Source of the DNA: Curtobacterium sp. MCBA15_012
GTDB taxonomy: Bacteria; Actinomycetota; Actinomycetes; Actinomycetales; Microbacteriaceae
Assembly (NCBI RefSeq): GCF_001864935.2
Contig: NZ_CP126267.1
Coordinates: 3,348,001-3,412,000, forward strand
Direction of reading: 5' to 3'
Length of the DNA stretch: 64,000 bases
The notes below the pieces were generated by a model. It was not told the DNA's origin. It saw only the letters and a list, made by a program, of their open reading frames with translations, and made no database searches. The position numbers and the translations under genes were made by a program. The stretch's first letter is position 1; every line of letters starts with the position of its first letter. Shown one piece after another: positions 46,467 through 54,032 of this stretch.

Positions 46467-48277
46467 CGCGGGACCCCTGCCGCGTCGTACGCCGCCGCGA
46501 CCTCGATCTGCGACGTCACCTTGTAGGTCGTCACGACCGGCTGCGGGAAGAACGGGGGCGTGTAGCTGCCGAGGCTCGTGTCGTAGCCGTACGCCTTGAG
46601 GTAGCCGTTCGTGCCCTTGCCCACCGCACCGCGGAACCGCTGTGCGATCGACCCCTTCACGGTGAGCTTCCCCCGACCACCGCCGATGGCGTAGTTCTGC
46701 ACCGTGAACGTGCCCTGGTTCGACAGCACCGCGGCCGCCACCGTCCGGTCCCCGGCGAGCATCGGGTAGGTCCCGCCGTACGCGTCGACCATGGGGTTCC
46801 AGACCAGGACGGCCTCCTGGCCCACGAGACCGAGCACGGTCGACGCCGCCCGGCCCGCCGTGTACTGCAGGTCTCCGGTCACGTAGACGTAGTTCTCGGC
46901 GACGAGCGAGATCGACGCGTCGACCTTGCCGGACACGAAGAGGTCTCCGTGGGTGCATCCGTAGGCCGTGCTGAACGGGATCTGCTGCCCCTGCGCGGTC
47001 TCGGGGTTCGCCTCGTCCCACGTTCCGCCCAGTCCCGGGACACTGCCGCGACGGGGGAACCCGAGACCGTTGTCCTTGACGGCGACGCTCCGCATGCAGG
47101 CAGACGGGGACCTGCTCGGGTCCTTGGTGAAGTTCGGGTTCGTCGAGGACCCGGTCCCGGACGATGCCGGCTCGTCCTGCACGTACACGAGGTTGTCGGC
47201 GAGGAGCTTCGTGCTGACGACGGCCCCGGAGCCCTGCAGGTCCGTCAGCCTGCCGCACTTGTCGGGCGCCGACCCGTACTTGCCGGAGCGCTGCAGGTTC
47301 GTCGCGAGGGTCAGCGGGGAGCGGATGCGCATGGTGCCGTTCCCGAGGAAGGTGATCTCGGTGGGTCCGGTGTACAGGCAGCCCGTCCCCGGCGCGGTGT
47401 CCCTGACGGCCGGGTCGTCGCTGTACATCCGGTCGCGGCCGGCGCTGATCGTCGACGGCGGCGTGTACGAGCTGACGACCTCGGGCTGGTAGCCGGCGTA
47501 GTAGTCGAAGGAGGGGGCCTTCGGCGAGGAGCACCGGTAGGTGCTCCACCCGACCGAGGACTGCACCGTGCTCCCGAACCGACCGCCGCAGATGAGCATC
47601 ACGTCGTTCGACCGGATCGGTCCGTCGAGGGTGTCACCGTCCTGGAACTGGATGCGGTCGCAGGCGTCCTTGCCGCCGCCCGGGCTGACCGAGTACGTCG
47701 TGTTCTGGTAGACGTTGCGGCAGTCCTCGCCGGTGATGGCCGGGTCGCCGGACTCGTAGTCGGTCCAGTACAGGTAGTTCGAGAAGCCGTCCGGCCGCAC
47801 GTTCGCGACCAGGGTGCGAGTGGTCGAACCGGCACGCCCGGTGACCTGGACCCGGACGATGCCCTGTGGGCCGGCGATGCTGTTGTCGACCGCGTACCGG
47901 TACGACGTCTCGCCCGCGGCGCCCGTCGACCCGGGTACGGTCACCCAGCTCGTGAACGCGGGGTTCAGCGCAGCCCCGGTGCCGACGCCCTTCGGGAACG
48001 TGTCACCGGTGCTGAAGGGCTGGCTCGGATCGCCGTACTTCGTCGCGTACGTGTTGTCGGCGTTGACCCGGCTCTGGTAGTCGGCGAGTCCGGCGTACGC
48101 CGCGGCCATCGCGTTGGCGAAGTCGCGGTCGGAGGTCGTCTTCGTCGCACCGGACGTCGCGATGCCGACCATCGTGGCGGCGAGGATCATCACGACCATG
48201 CCGATCCCGAGGACGGCGGCGAGGGCGACGCCGCGCTCGTCGTCGTGCGAGCGGATGAGGGCGAGGATGCGGCGCAC
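46463..48277 (-). CDS. Large PilX-like minor pilin or pilus-associated protein
   Basis: A 604-residue protein, ATG at 48277. The N-terminus D-E-R-G-V-A-L-A-A-V-L-G-I-G-M-V-V-M-I-L has a processing glycine but Ala at the usual Glu position, as in PilX-type pilins. The globular part of ~570 residues is beta-rich with many Gly/Ser/Thr, several cysteines (E-D-C, D-A-C, L-I-C-G-G, Y-R-C-S, T-G-C-L, D-K-C-G), and N-Y-V-Y-V-T-G-D-L-Q-Y near 470. This is far larger than typical pilins (~150-200), so a tip adhesin role is possible but inferred. Position between PilW-like and PilD. Confidence 0.75.
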   Translation of the reverse strand: MRRILALIRSHDDERGVALAAVLGIGMVVMILAATMVGIATSGATKTTSDRDFANAMAAAYAGLADYQSRVNADNTYATKYGDPSQPFSTGDTFPKGVGTGAALNPAFTSWVTVPGSTGAAGETSYRYAVDNSIAGPQGIVRVQVTGRAGSTTRTLVANVRPDGFSNYLYWTDYESGDPAITGEDCRNVYQNTTYSVSPGGGKDACDRIQFQDGDTLDGPIRSNDVMLICGGRFGSTVQSSVGWSTYRCSSPKAPSFDYYAGYQPEVVSSYTPPSTISAGRDRMYSDDPAVRDTAPGTGCLYTGPTEITFLGNGTMRIRSPLTLATNLQRSGKYGSAPDKCGRLTDLQGSGAVVSTKLLADNLVYVQDEPASSGTGSSTNPNFTKDPSRSPSACMRSVAVKDNGLGFPRRGSVPGLGGTWDEANPETAQGQQIPFSTAYGCTHGDLFVSGKVDASISLVAENYVYVTGDLQYTAGRAASTVLGLVGQEAVLVWNPMVDAYGGTYPMLAGDRTVAAAVLSNQGTFTVQNYAIGGGRGKLTVKGSIAQRFRGAVGKGTNGYLKAYGYDTSLGSYTPPFFPQPVVTTYKVTSQIEVAAAYDAAGVPR

Positions 48278-48279
48278 GG

Positions 48280-48987
48280 TCAGCTCCCGAACTGGAGGTT
48301 GGGCATGCCGACGGTGCTGGTCAGCGAGACGTCGTCACGGGCGGCCGGACGCTGCTGGTCGCGCTCCCCGACGGTGAGGTCGATGCTCACGGAGCGCACG
48401 GCCGCGAGGTCCGTCGCGCTCAGCGCACCGTCGGGGCCCGCCGTCATCGCCGTGCCGGCCGCGTTGCGGAACGTGAACAGGGTCGAGGGGACGACGGACT
48501 CGGCGAGGACGAGTCGGGACGTCGGTGCGTTCGTCAGCGTCGGGGTGGTCGCGCGGGGGAAGTCGTAGTAGGTGGCCGTGCGGTCGGTGGGCACGCCGTT
48601 CCACTTCGTCTCGGTGATCGTGCCCTTCGCCGGGTCGAGGGTGAACTGCACCTCGACGGGCTGCACGTCGACCGCCGAGTTGAGGTTGATGTAGGCGAAG
48701 AACCGGACCGACGTCGCCGTGGCGTACTGCACCGCGTACTGCGCGTCGACGCCGCTCGCGACGGGGTTGTTCGAGGCCACCCGGAACATCCGCTGCATCT
48801 CGCGCATCGCGGTCGAGGCCACCCGGGTGTTGGAGTCGACGTTCGTCGTGGTGGTCGATGCTCGCGACACCGAGACGAAGAAGGCGCCCGCCATGGTGAG
48901 GACGAGGACGCTGATGCTCATCGCGACGATGAGCTCGGCGAGCGAGACGCCGCGGTCGTCCCGGCCGAGGCGGCGGAGGACGCGCAT
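48280..48987 (-). CDS. PilW-like minor prepilin
   Basis: A 235-residue prepilin with a type III leader and N-terminal helix. The processing site is D-R-G/V-S-L-A-E-L-I-V-A-M, with Glu at position 5 of the mature chain, followed by S-I-S-V-L-V-L-T-M-A-G-A-F-F. The rest is beta-rich with no cysteines visible. ATG at 48987 overlaps the upstream stop by one base. Likely a minor pilin that primes assembly. Confidence 0.82.
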   Translation of the reverse strand: MRVLRRLGRDDRGVSLAELIVAMSISVLVLTMAGAFFVSVSRASTTTTNVDSNTRVASTAMREMQRMFRVASNNPVASGVDAQYAVQYATATSVRFFAYINLNSAVDVQPVEVQFTLDPAKGTITETKWNGVPTDRTATYYDFPRATTPTLTNAPTSRLVLAESVVPSTLFTFRNAAGTAMTAGPDGALSATDLAAVRSVSIDLTVGERDQQRPAARDDVSLTSTVGMPNLQFGS

Positions 48988-50372
48988 CACGGCGCGCGCC
49001 TGGGGTCGAGGAGCACGCGGTCGGCCGTCGGTGCGACGCCCGGTGCTGCCTGGATGCCGGTCACCGTGGTCGGCGTCGTGATGGTGATGATCCCGAGCAG
49101 GTTGACCGCGGTCCTGCCGGACTGCAGCGACCACGTGCCGTAGGGCAGGGCGATCGTCACCGGCTGGCCGAGGGGGAGCTTCGTGAACCGGTACTGGGTG
49201 CCCTTCGCGCACCCGGGGTCGCCGGAGTTCGGCACCGGCGCGACGGAGTTGGCGAGGACCTCGTTGACGCTGTTCGTCGGGAGGGTGATCGTGACGAGCT
49301 GCACCGGCGCCCGCACAGCGTTCGTACCGGCGACCGGCTGCCCCGGGCTCCGCGGAGCGACAGCGGTGCCGCTCGCGGTCGTCCAGTTCTCCGGGTCGGT
49401 GCTGGCGCACGTCGCCGGTACGCCGGCGACCGCCTTGTAGCCGTCGGTGAACGGGAAGACCTGCGTCGTCGTGCCGACCGCGAAGGGGCCCTGGTCGGCG
49501 GTCTTGCGCCGCAGCGTCACCGTCATCGTGGTCGGCGCGGTGAACGCCGTGGTCGGCGCGGTGGGGTCGCCCCACTGCGGTGCGACCGTGAGGGCGGTGT
49601 CGTAGTTCATGTTCGCGGCCGCGGTCTGGTTCGCGCTCACGCGGACGGTCGTCGAGGGTGTCGCCGTCTGGGCGCCGAGCGACCCCGAGGACGTGCCGTC
49701 GTCGATGTTGCCCGGCTTCGTCACGGAGACGTCGTACCGGCCGGGCTTCACGTTGAGGGCGTAGCTGCAGCCCGTGGCGTCCGTGGCCGGCACCGTCGAG
49801 GTGACCGGGCCGGCGCCGTCGGGGTTCGTGGCCGCGGGGGCGATCGACACCACGGCCCCCTGGTTCCCGCTGCCGTCGACCCGGGACACCGACACGATGA
49901 TCGTGCCGAGGCCCGCCGCGGTGACCGCGGAGGTCGGGGCGACCATGCTGTTCATCGCGACCGACTGGTCGGCCCCCCGACCGCCGGCGCTCCAGCTGAT
50001 GGTCATGGCGACGCGCTTGTAGGCGAGGGGGCCGCCCCCACTGCCGCAGGCGTTCGCGGTGCCGGAGGAGGCGACCCACCGTGCGGTCTGCACGACCCGG
50101 TAGTCGATGCCCGCGACACGCTGCACCGATGTGCCGTCGACGACGCCGAACAGGTTGGTCGACGTGCGTGCGCGGTCGATGCCGTCCTGCGCGAGGCCGA
50201 TCGCGACCTCCCGGGAGCGGGACCCGTGCGTGAGGTAGAGCGAGCTCGCGATGCCCATCGCCACACCGGCCGCGATCATCGCGAAGACCGTCATGGCGAC
50301 GAGGACCTCGACGATGGAGACCCCGTCGTCGTGCTCGCGTGCGTCACGCAGGAGTGCGGTCAGTCGCAGCAC
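48987..50372 (-). CDS. PilV-like minor prepilin with carboxypeptidase-regulatory-like region
   Basis: A 461-residue prepilin; the GTG at 50372 has GGAGGTGA a few bases upstream. Leader and helix: D-D-G/V-S-I-V-E-V-L-V-A-M-T-V-F-A-M-I-A-A-G. Then come R-A-R-T-S-T-N-L-F-G and a middle region G-T-I-I-V-S-V-S-R-V-D-G-S-G-N-Q-G that reads like an Ig-type repeat (K-P-G-R-Y-D-V-S-V-T). Cysteines occur at G-C-S-Y, A-T-C-A and P-G-C-A. Unusually long for PilV; the modular region suggests surface exposure. Confidence 0.78.
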   Translation of the reverse strand: MLRLTALLRDAREHDDGVSIVEVLVAMTVFAMIAAGVAMGIASSLYLTHGSRSREVAIGLAQDGIDRARTSTNLFGVVDGTSVQRVAGIDYRVVQTARWVASSGTANACGSGGGPLAYKRVAMTISWSAGGRGADQSVAMNSMVAPTSAVTAAGLGTIIVSVSRVDGSGNQGAVVSIAPAATNPDGAGPVTSTVPATDATGCSYALNVKPGRYDVSVTKPGNIDDGTSSGSLGAQTATPSTTVRVSANQTAAANMNYDTALTVAPQWGDPTAPTTAFTAPTTMTVTLRRKTADQGPFAVGTTTQVFPFTDGYKAVAGVPATCASTDPENWTTASGTAVAPRSPGQPVAGTNAVRAPVQLVTITLPTNSVNEVLANSVAPVPNSGDPGCAKGTQYRFTKLPLGQPVTIALPYGTWSLQSGRTAVNLLGIITITTPTTVTGIQAAPGVAPTADRVLLDPRRAP

Positions 50373-50447
50373 GAGGTCACCTCCGGTGGTCGGTGCAGGC
50401 AAGGATGAGGGCAGGGCCGACACCACATCGGACCTGCCCTCGTCAGC

Positions 50448-50876
50448 TCAGGAAGTCGGGCAGGCGTTGTCCTTCGCGCCGCCGTCCTGATCAACGTGGA
50501 AGGACTTGCCGGAGTTGCTCTTCACGTCGATGCAGAACGTGCCCGTGGTCGCGTTGGAGGACTTCAGAGCCGGCCCGACCTTGTCGTCGTAGGTTCCACT
50601 GGGGCTGTAGCCCGACACGGTCGCGAGCGAGGCCGGGAAGGCGTTGCTGTTGGTGTACGCCGCGATCACAGCGGTCTTGGCGTTCTGGATGTCCGACTTC
50701 GCCGAAGCGTCCTTCGCGTTGTTCTGCACGTTCAGGTACACCGGGATCGCGATGGCCGCGAGGATGCCGATGATGATCACGACGACCAGGAGTTCGATGA
50801 GCGTGAAGCCCTTCTCCTCGTCCTCGAGGAGACCCTTGCGACGCGCGTCGAGCTTGCCCATGAGAGCGAAGTACAT
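50448..50876 (-). CDS. Type IV major pilin precursor
   Basis: A 142-residue pilin. The leader M-Y-F-A-L-M-G-K-L-D-A-R-R-K-G-L-L-E-D-E is followed by E-K-G and mature F-T-L-I-E-L-L-V-V-V-I-I-I-G-I-L-A-A-I-A-I-P, with cleavage after Gly23 and Glu5 conserved. The head carries two cysteines, in T-F-C-I-D near 120 and A-C-P-T-S at the end, probably forming the D-region disulphide. The ATG at 50876 has only a modest GGAACAACA upstream. It sits alone between pilC and the minor pilins, and its own promoter is plausible in the 218-base gap. Confidence 0.93.
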   Translation of the reverse strand: MYFALMGKLDARRKGLLEDEEKGFTLIELLVVVIIIGILAAIAIPVYLNVQNNAKDASAKSDIQNAKTAVIAAYTNSNAFPASLATVSGYSPSGTYDDKVGPALKSSNATTGTFCIDVKSNSGKSFHVDQDGGAKDNACPTS

Positions 50877-51094
50877 TGTTGTTCCATTCTTCGGGAGTGA
50901 ATGTCGGGAGGAAGCCTGTGGGGCCTTTCCGGCCGCCTGGGCAAGCGTATTGACGTCATTCCTGGGGCAGCATCCCGAGAACGGGGGCCAGTACGCCTCC
51001 CCGCCGACCCCAGTCCCGGGGGTACGCACGACCGCGCCGCCCCCGCACGGGGGTCGCAGCCCCGGGAACACGGGGATGTAGGAAGGTTGCCGAA
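50877..51094 (-). promoter_or_regulatory. Major-pilin upstream region
   Basis: The 218-base gap between pilC and the pilin is the longest within the pilus locus. It carries the 18-mer CCCCGGGAACACGGGGAT (51060-51077), shared with the S10 leader, and a looser version ATCCCGAGAACGGGGG near 50970. A clear -35/-10 pair was not found. The pilin is likely separately promoted because it is needed in excess. Confidence 0.4.
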
Positions 51095-52318
51095 CTACTT
51101 GACGAGTGAGGTGATCTGGAAGATCGGCAGGTAGAGCGCGACGATCATGCCGCCGACGACCACGCCCAGGAATGCGATCAACAATGGTTCGATCAACGAG
51201 GTGAGGGCCTCGGTGGTCGCCTCGACCTCGGCGTCGTAGAAGACCGATATCTTCTCGAGCATGGTCTCCAGGGATCCCGCGTCCTCACCGACCGCGACCA
51301 TCTGCGACACCATCGACGGGAAGACCTTCTCGGCCGAGAGCGGGACGTTGATGGAATCCCCCTTGCGCACGGCTTCCGCGACGCGTTGCAGCGCTTTCTC
51401 GACGACGAAGTTGTTCGACACTTCTCCGGCGATCTGCAACGCCTGCAGGATCGGCACACCGGCACCGATCATGTTCGACAGGTTGCGCGAGAACCGGGCG
51501 ATGACGATCTTGCGGTTGAGCTGCCCGAACACCGGGAGCCGCAGCTTGAGCGGGTCGACGACGGCGCGCACCCGGTCGGTGTGCTTGTTCGCCCGCCACC
51601 AGATCCACCCGACGACGGCGCCGACGAGCAGCACCGGACCGACGAAGACCATCGCGTGCGAGGCCGCGACGAGCACGAGTGTCGGCAACGGCAGCTGCCC
51701 GCCGAGCCCCTCGAACATCTTCTGGAAGATCGGCACGATGAAGATCAGCATGATCATCACCGCGAGGAGCGACATCACGAGCACGACGACCGGGTAGGTC
51801 ATCGCCGACCGGATGGTGGTGCGGAGCTTGTGCTCCTTCTCGAAGTTCGTCGCGATGGAGTCCATGGCCTGGTCGAGGAACCCGCCGGTCTCCCCCGCCC
51901 GGATCATGTTGATCATGATCGGCGGGAAGTCGACCGGGTACTTCGCGACGGCGTCGGAGAACGAGACACCGCGCTCGACGTCGTCCCTCACCTTGCCGAG
52001 GATCTCCTTGAGCTTCTTGCTCTCGGTCTGGTCGGCCAGGATCGACAGCGCCCGGAGGAGCGACAACCCCGAGGACAGCATGGTCGAGGCCTGCCGCGAC
52101 GTGATCGCGAGGTCCTTCAGCCCGACGCCGCGCTCGAACCCGGGGATCTTGATCTCGGTCTGCAGACCGGTGCCGGCGGTCGCCTCGGTGATCGCGATCG
52201 GCGAGACGCCCATCCCGCGCAGGCGTTGGACGACCGCACCCTCGGAGGCGGCGTCGAGCCGACCCTTGACGAGCTTGCCGCTGCCGTCGCGGCCGCGGTA
52301 GTCGAATGCGAGCGACAT
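51095..52318 (-). CDS. pilC: Type IV pilus inner-membrane platform protein PilC
   Basis: A 407-residue T2SF/PilC protein. M-S-L-A-F-D-Y-R-G-R-D-G-S-G-K-L-V-K-G is the family start. Two T2SF domains lie at ~75-195 and ~275-400: the first with R-Q-A-S-T-M-L-S-S-G-L-S-L-L-R-A-L, the second with F-S-R-N-L-S-N-M-I-G-A-G-V-P-I-L-Q-A-L. Three membrane helices are seen: V-V-L-V-M-S-L-L-A-V-M-I-M-L-I-F, G-P-V-L-L-V-G-A-V-V and the final A-F-L-G-V-V-V-G-G-M-I-V-A-L. It couples PilB/PilT to the growing pilus. ATG overlaps the pilT stop by one base. Confidence 0.94.
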   Translation of the reverse strand: MSLAFDYRGRDGSGKLVKGRLDAASEGAVVQRLRGMGVSPIAITEATAGTGLQTEIKIPGFERGVGLKDLAITSRQASTMLSSGLSLLRALSILADQTESKKLKEILGKVRDDVERGVSFSDAVAKYPVDFPPIMINMIRAGETGGFLDQAMDSIATNFEKEHKLRTTIRSAMTYPVVVLVMSLLAVMIMLIFIVPIFQKMFEGLGGQLPLPTLVLVAASHAMVFVGPVLLVGAVVGWIWWRANKHTDRVRAVVDPLKLRLPVFGQLNRKIVIARFSRNLSNMIGAGVPILQALQIAGEVSNNFVVEKALQRVAEAVRKGDSINVPLSAEKVFPSMVSQMVAVGEDAGSLETMLEKISVFYDAEVEATTEALTSLIEPLLIAFLGVVVGGMIVALYLPIFQITSLVK

Positions 52319-54012
52319 CAGTGGCCTCCCGAGTACTTGTCGCCGAAGTCGATCTCCGCCGCGGCGATGGCGGCGGCGGACGACTCGGACGGCGACTCGA
52401 CGCGCTGCACGAGGCGGTCGAAGCCGTCCTCGTCGTGCACCTTCTCCATCGCCGCGGCGCGCGTGACGGTGCCGACGTTGACGAGTTCGGCGAGGTCCTG
52501 GTCCATCGTGTGCATGCCCGCGTCGCGCCCGGCCTGCATGGCCGAGGTGATCTGGTGGGTCTTGCCCTCGCGGACGAGGTTGGCGATCGCCGGGGTGGTC
52601 TTCATGATCTCCGTCGCGACGACCCGGCCCGAGCCGTTCGCCTTCGGCACGAGGGTCTGGCAGACGACGCCCTCGAGCGTGGCGGCGAGCTGCGTGCGGA
52701 TCTGTCCCTGCTGGTGCGGCGGGAACACGTCGATGACGCGGTCGATCGTGCCCGGCGCGCTCTGCGTGTGCAGCGTCGCGAACACCAGGTGGCCGGTCTC
52801 GGCGGCGGTGAGGGCGACGGAGATGGTCTCGAGGTCGCGGAGCTCACCGATCAGGATGACGTCGGGGTCCTGGCGGAGCACGTGCTTGAGCGCCGCGGCG
52901 AACGAGTGCGTGTCTGCGCCGACCTCGCGCTGGTTGATGATCGCGCGCTTGTGGTCGTGCAGGAACTCGATCGGGTCCTCGACGGTGACGATGTGGTCGG
53001 CACGGGTCTCGTTGACGAGGTCGATGAGGGCCGCGAGCGTCGTCGACTTGCCGGACCCGGTGGGCCCGGTCACCAGGACGAGTCCGCGGGACAGCTTCGC
53101 GAAGCGCCCGACGTGCTCCGGGATGCCGAGCTGCTTGAGCGTCTTGATCCGCGTCGGGATGATGCGGAAGGCGGCGCCCCAGTTGCCGCGCTGCTGGTAG
53201 TAGTTCACGCGGAAGCGGTACTCCGGCGACAGCGAGTACGCGAAGTCGAGTTCCTGCTCGTGGTCGAACTGTCCGGTCTGCTCCGGGGTGAGCAGGGTCT
53301 TGAGCGCGGCGATCACCTTGTTGCGTGACCACGGTCCACCGGGCACGGCGGGGCGGAGCGATCCGTCGACGCGGACGGTGGGCGGGGCGTCGGCGGTGAC
53401 GTGCAGGTCCGAGGCGTCCTGGTAGACCACCTGGGCCAGCGCCGTGACGAGGTCGCCGTCGGCGACCTCACGTGCGTGGCGGGTGAAGCCGATCTCGGGG
53501 TGCCCGGTGCTCACGGCGGGCGCCGGCAGCGCACCGCCGACCGGGGCGGTCGGGACGACCGGGAGGACCGTGGTCGCTGCCGCGGGCGCCACCGGCAGGT
53601 GCTCGGTCACCGCTCCGGCCGTGTCGGCCCACGCGGTCGGACCCGCGGTCGCCGCTCCGGCCGGGTCGGCCCAGCTCGGCACGCCGGCGGACGCGACCGG
53701 TTCGCCGTACCCGTAGGTCGCTGTCGACGCCGGCACGGCAGCCGGCGGCGTCGCGGGCGCGGCGTCGGGCTGTGCGACGGGGCTGGCCAGGGGAGGACCC
53801 CCCGCGGGTACGGACCACGCGGCCTGCACGTCGGCGGAGAGGTCGTACACCGACCGGGTCACCGCGGGTGCCTCGGTCGTCACGGCGGCAGCGGCCGCAG
53901 CAGCCAGCCGCGCGGCCCGTCGGCTGCCGCCGACCTCGTCGCCGGGTCGCCCGGGGTGCCAGCCGGCGACGGGGGCGTCGCCGGACTCGATGTCGTACAC
54001 GGATTCGTCCAT
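52318..54012 (-). CDS. pilT: Type IV pilus retraction ATPase PilT with long N-terminal extension
   Basis: A 564-residue hexameric ATPase that retracts the pilus. The PilT core runs from ~186 to the end. Walker A G-P-T-G-S-G-K-S-T is at 316-324, the Asp box in T-V-E-D-P-I-E-F, Walker B in D-P-D-V-I-L-I-G-E-L-R-D, the His box in G-H-L-V-F-A-T-L-H-T, and the retraction motif I-A-N-L-V-R-E-G-K-T-H-Q. Most PilT proteins are ~345 residues; here ~185 extra residues of Ala/Pro/Thr-rich, probably disordered sequence precede the core. They include two similar peptides, E-S-V-Y-D-I-E-S at 3-10 and R-S-V-Y-D-L-S-A at 53-60. 20 bases after pilB. Confidence 0.93.
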   Translation of the reverse strand: MDESVYDIESGDAPVAGWHPGRPGDEVGGSRRAARLAAAAAAAVTTEAPAVTRSVYDLSADVQAAWSVPAGGPPLASPVAQPDAAPATPPAAVPASTATYGYGEPVASAGVPSWADPAGAATAGPTAWADTAGAVTEHLPVAPAAATTVLPVVPTAPVGGALPAPAVSTGHPEIGFTRHAREVADGDLVTALAQVVYQDASDLHVTADAPPTVRVDGSLRPAVPGGPWSRNKVIAALKTLLTPEQTGQFDHEQELDFAYSLSPEYRFRVNYYQQRGNWGAAFRIIPTRIKTLKQLGIPEHVGRFAKLSRGLVLVTGPTGSGKSTTLAALIDLVNETRADHIVTVEDPIEFLHDHKRAIINQREVGADTHSFAAALKHVLRQDPDVILIGELRDLETISVALTAAETGHLVFATLHTQSAPGTIDRVIDVFPPHQQGQIRTQLAATLEGVVCQTLVPKANGSGRVVATEIMKTTPAIANLVREGKTHQITSAMQAGRDAGMHTMDQDLAELVNVGTVTRAAAMEKVHDEDGFDRLVQRVESPSESSAAAIAAAEIDFGDKYSGGH

Positions 54013-54032
54013 GGTCCTGGTGTCCCTGCCTG

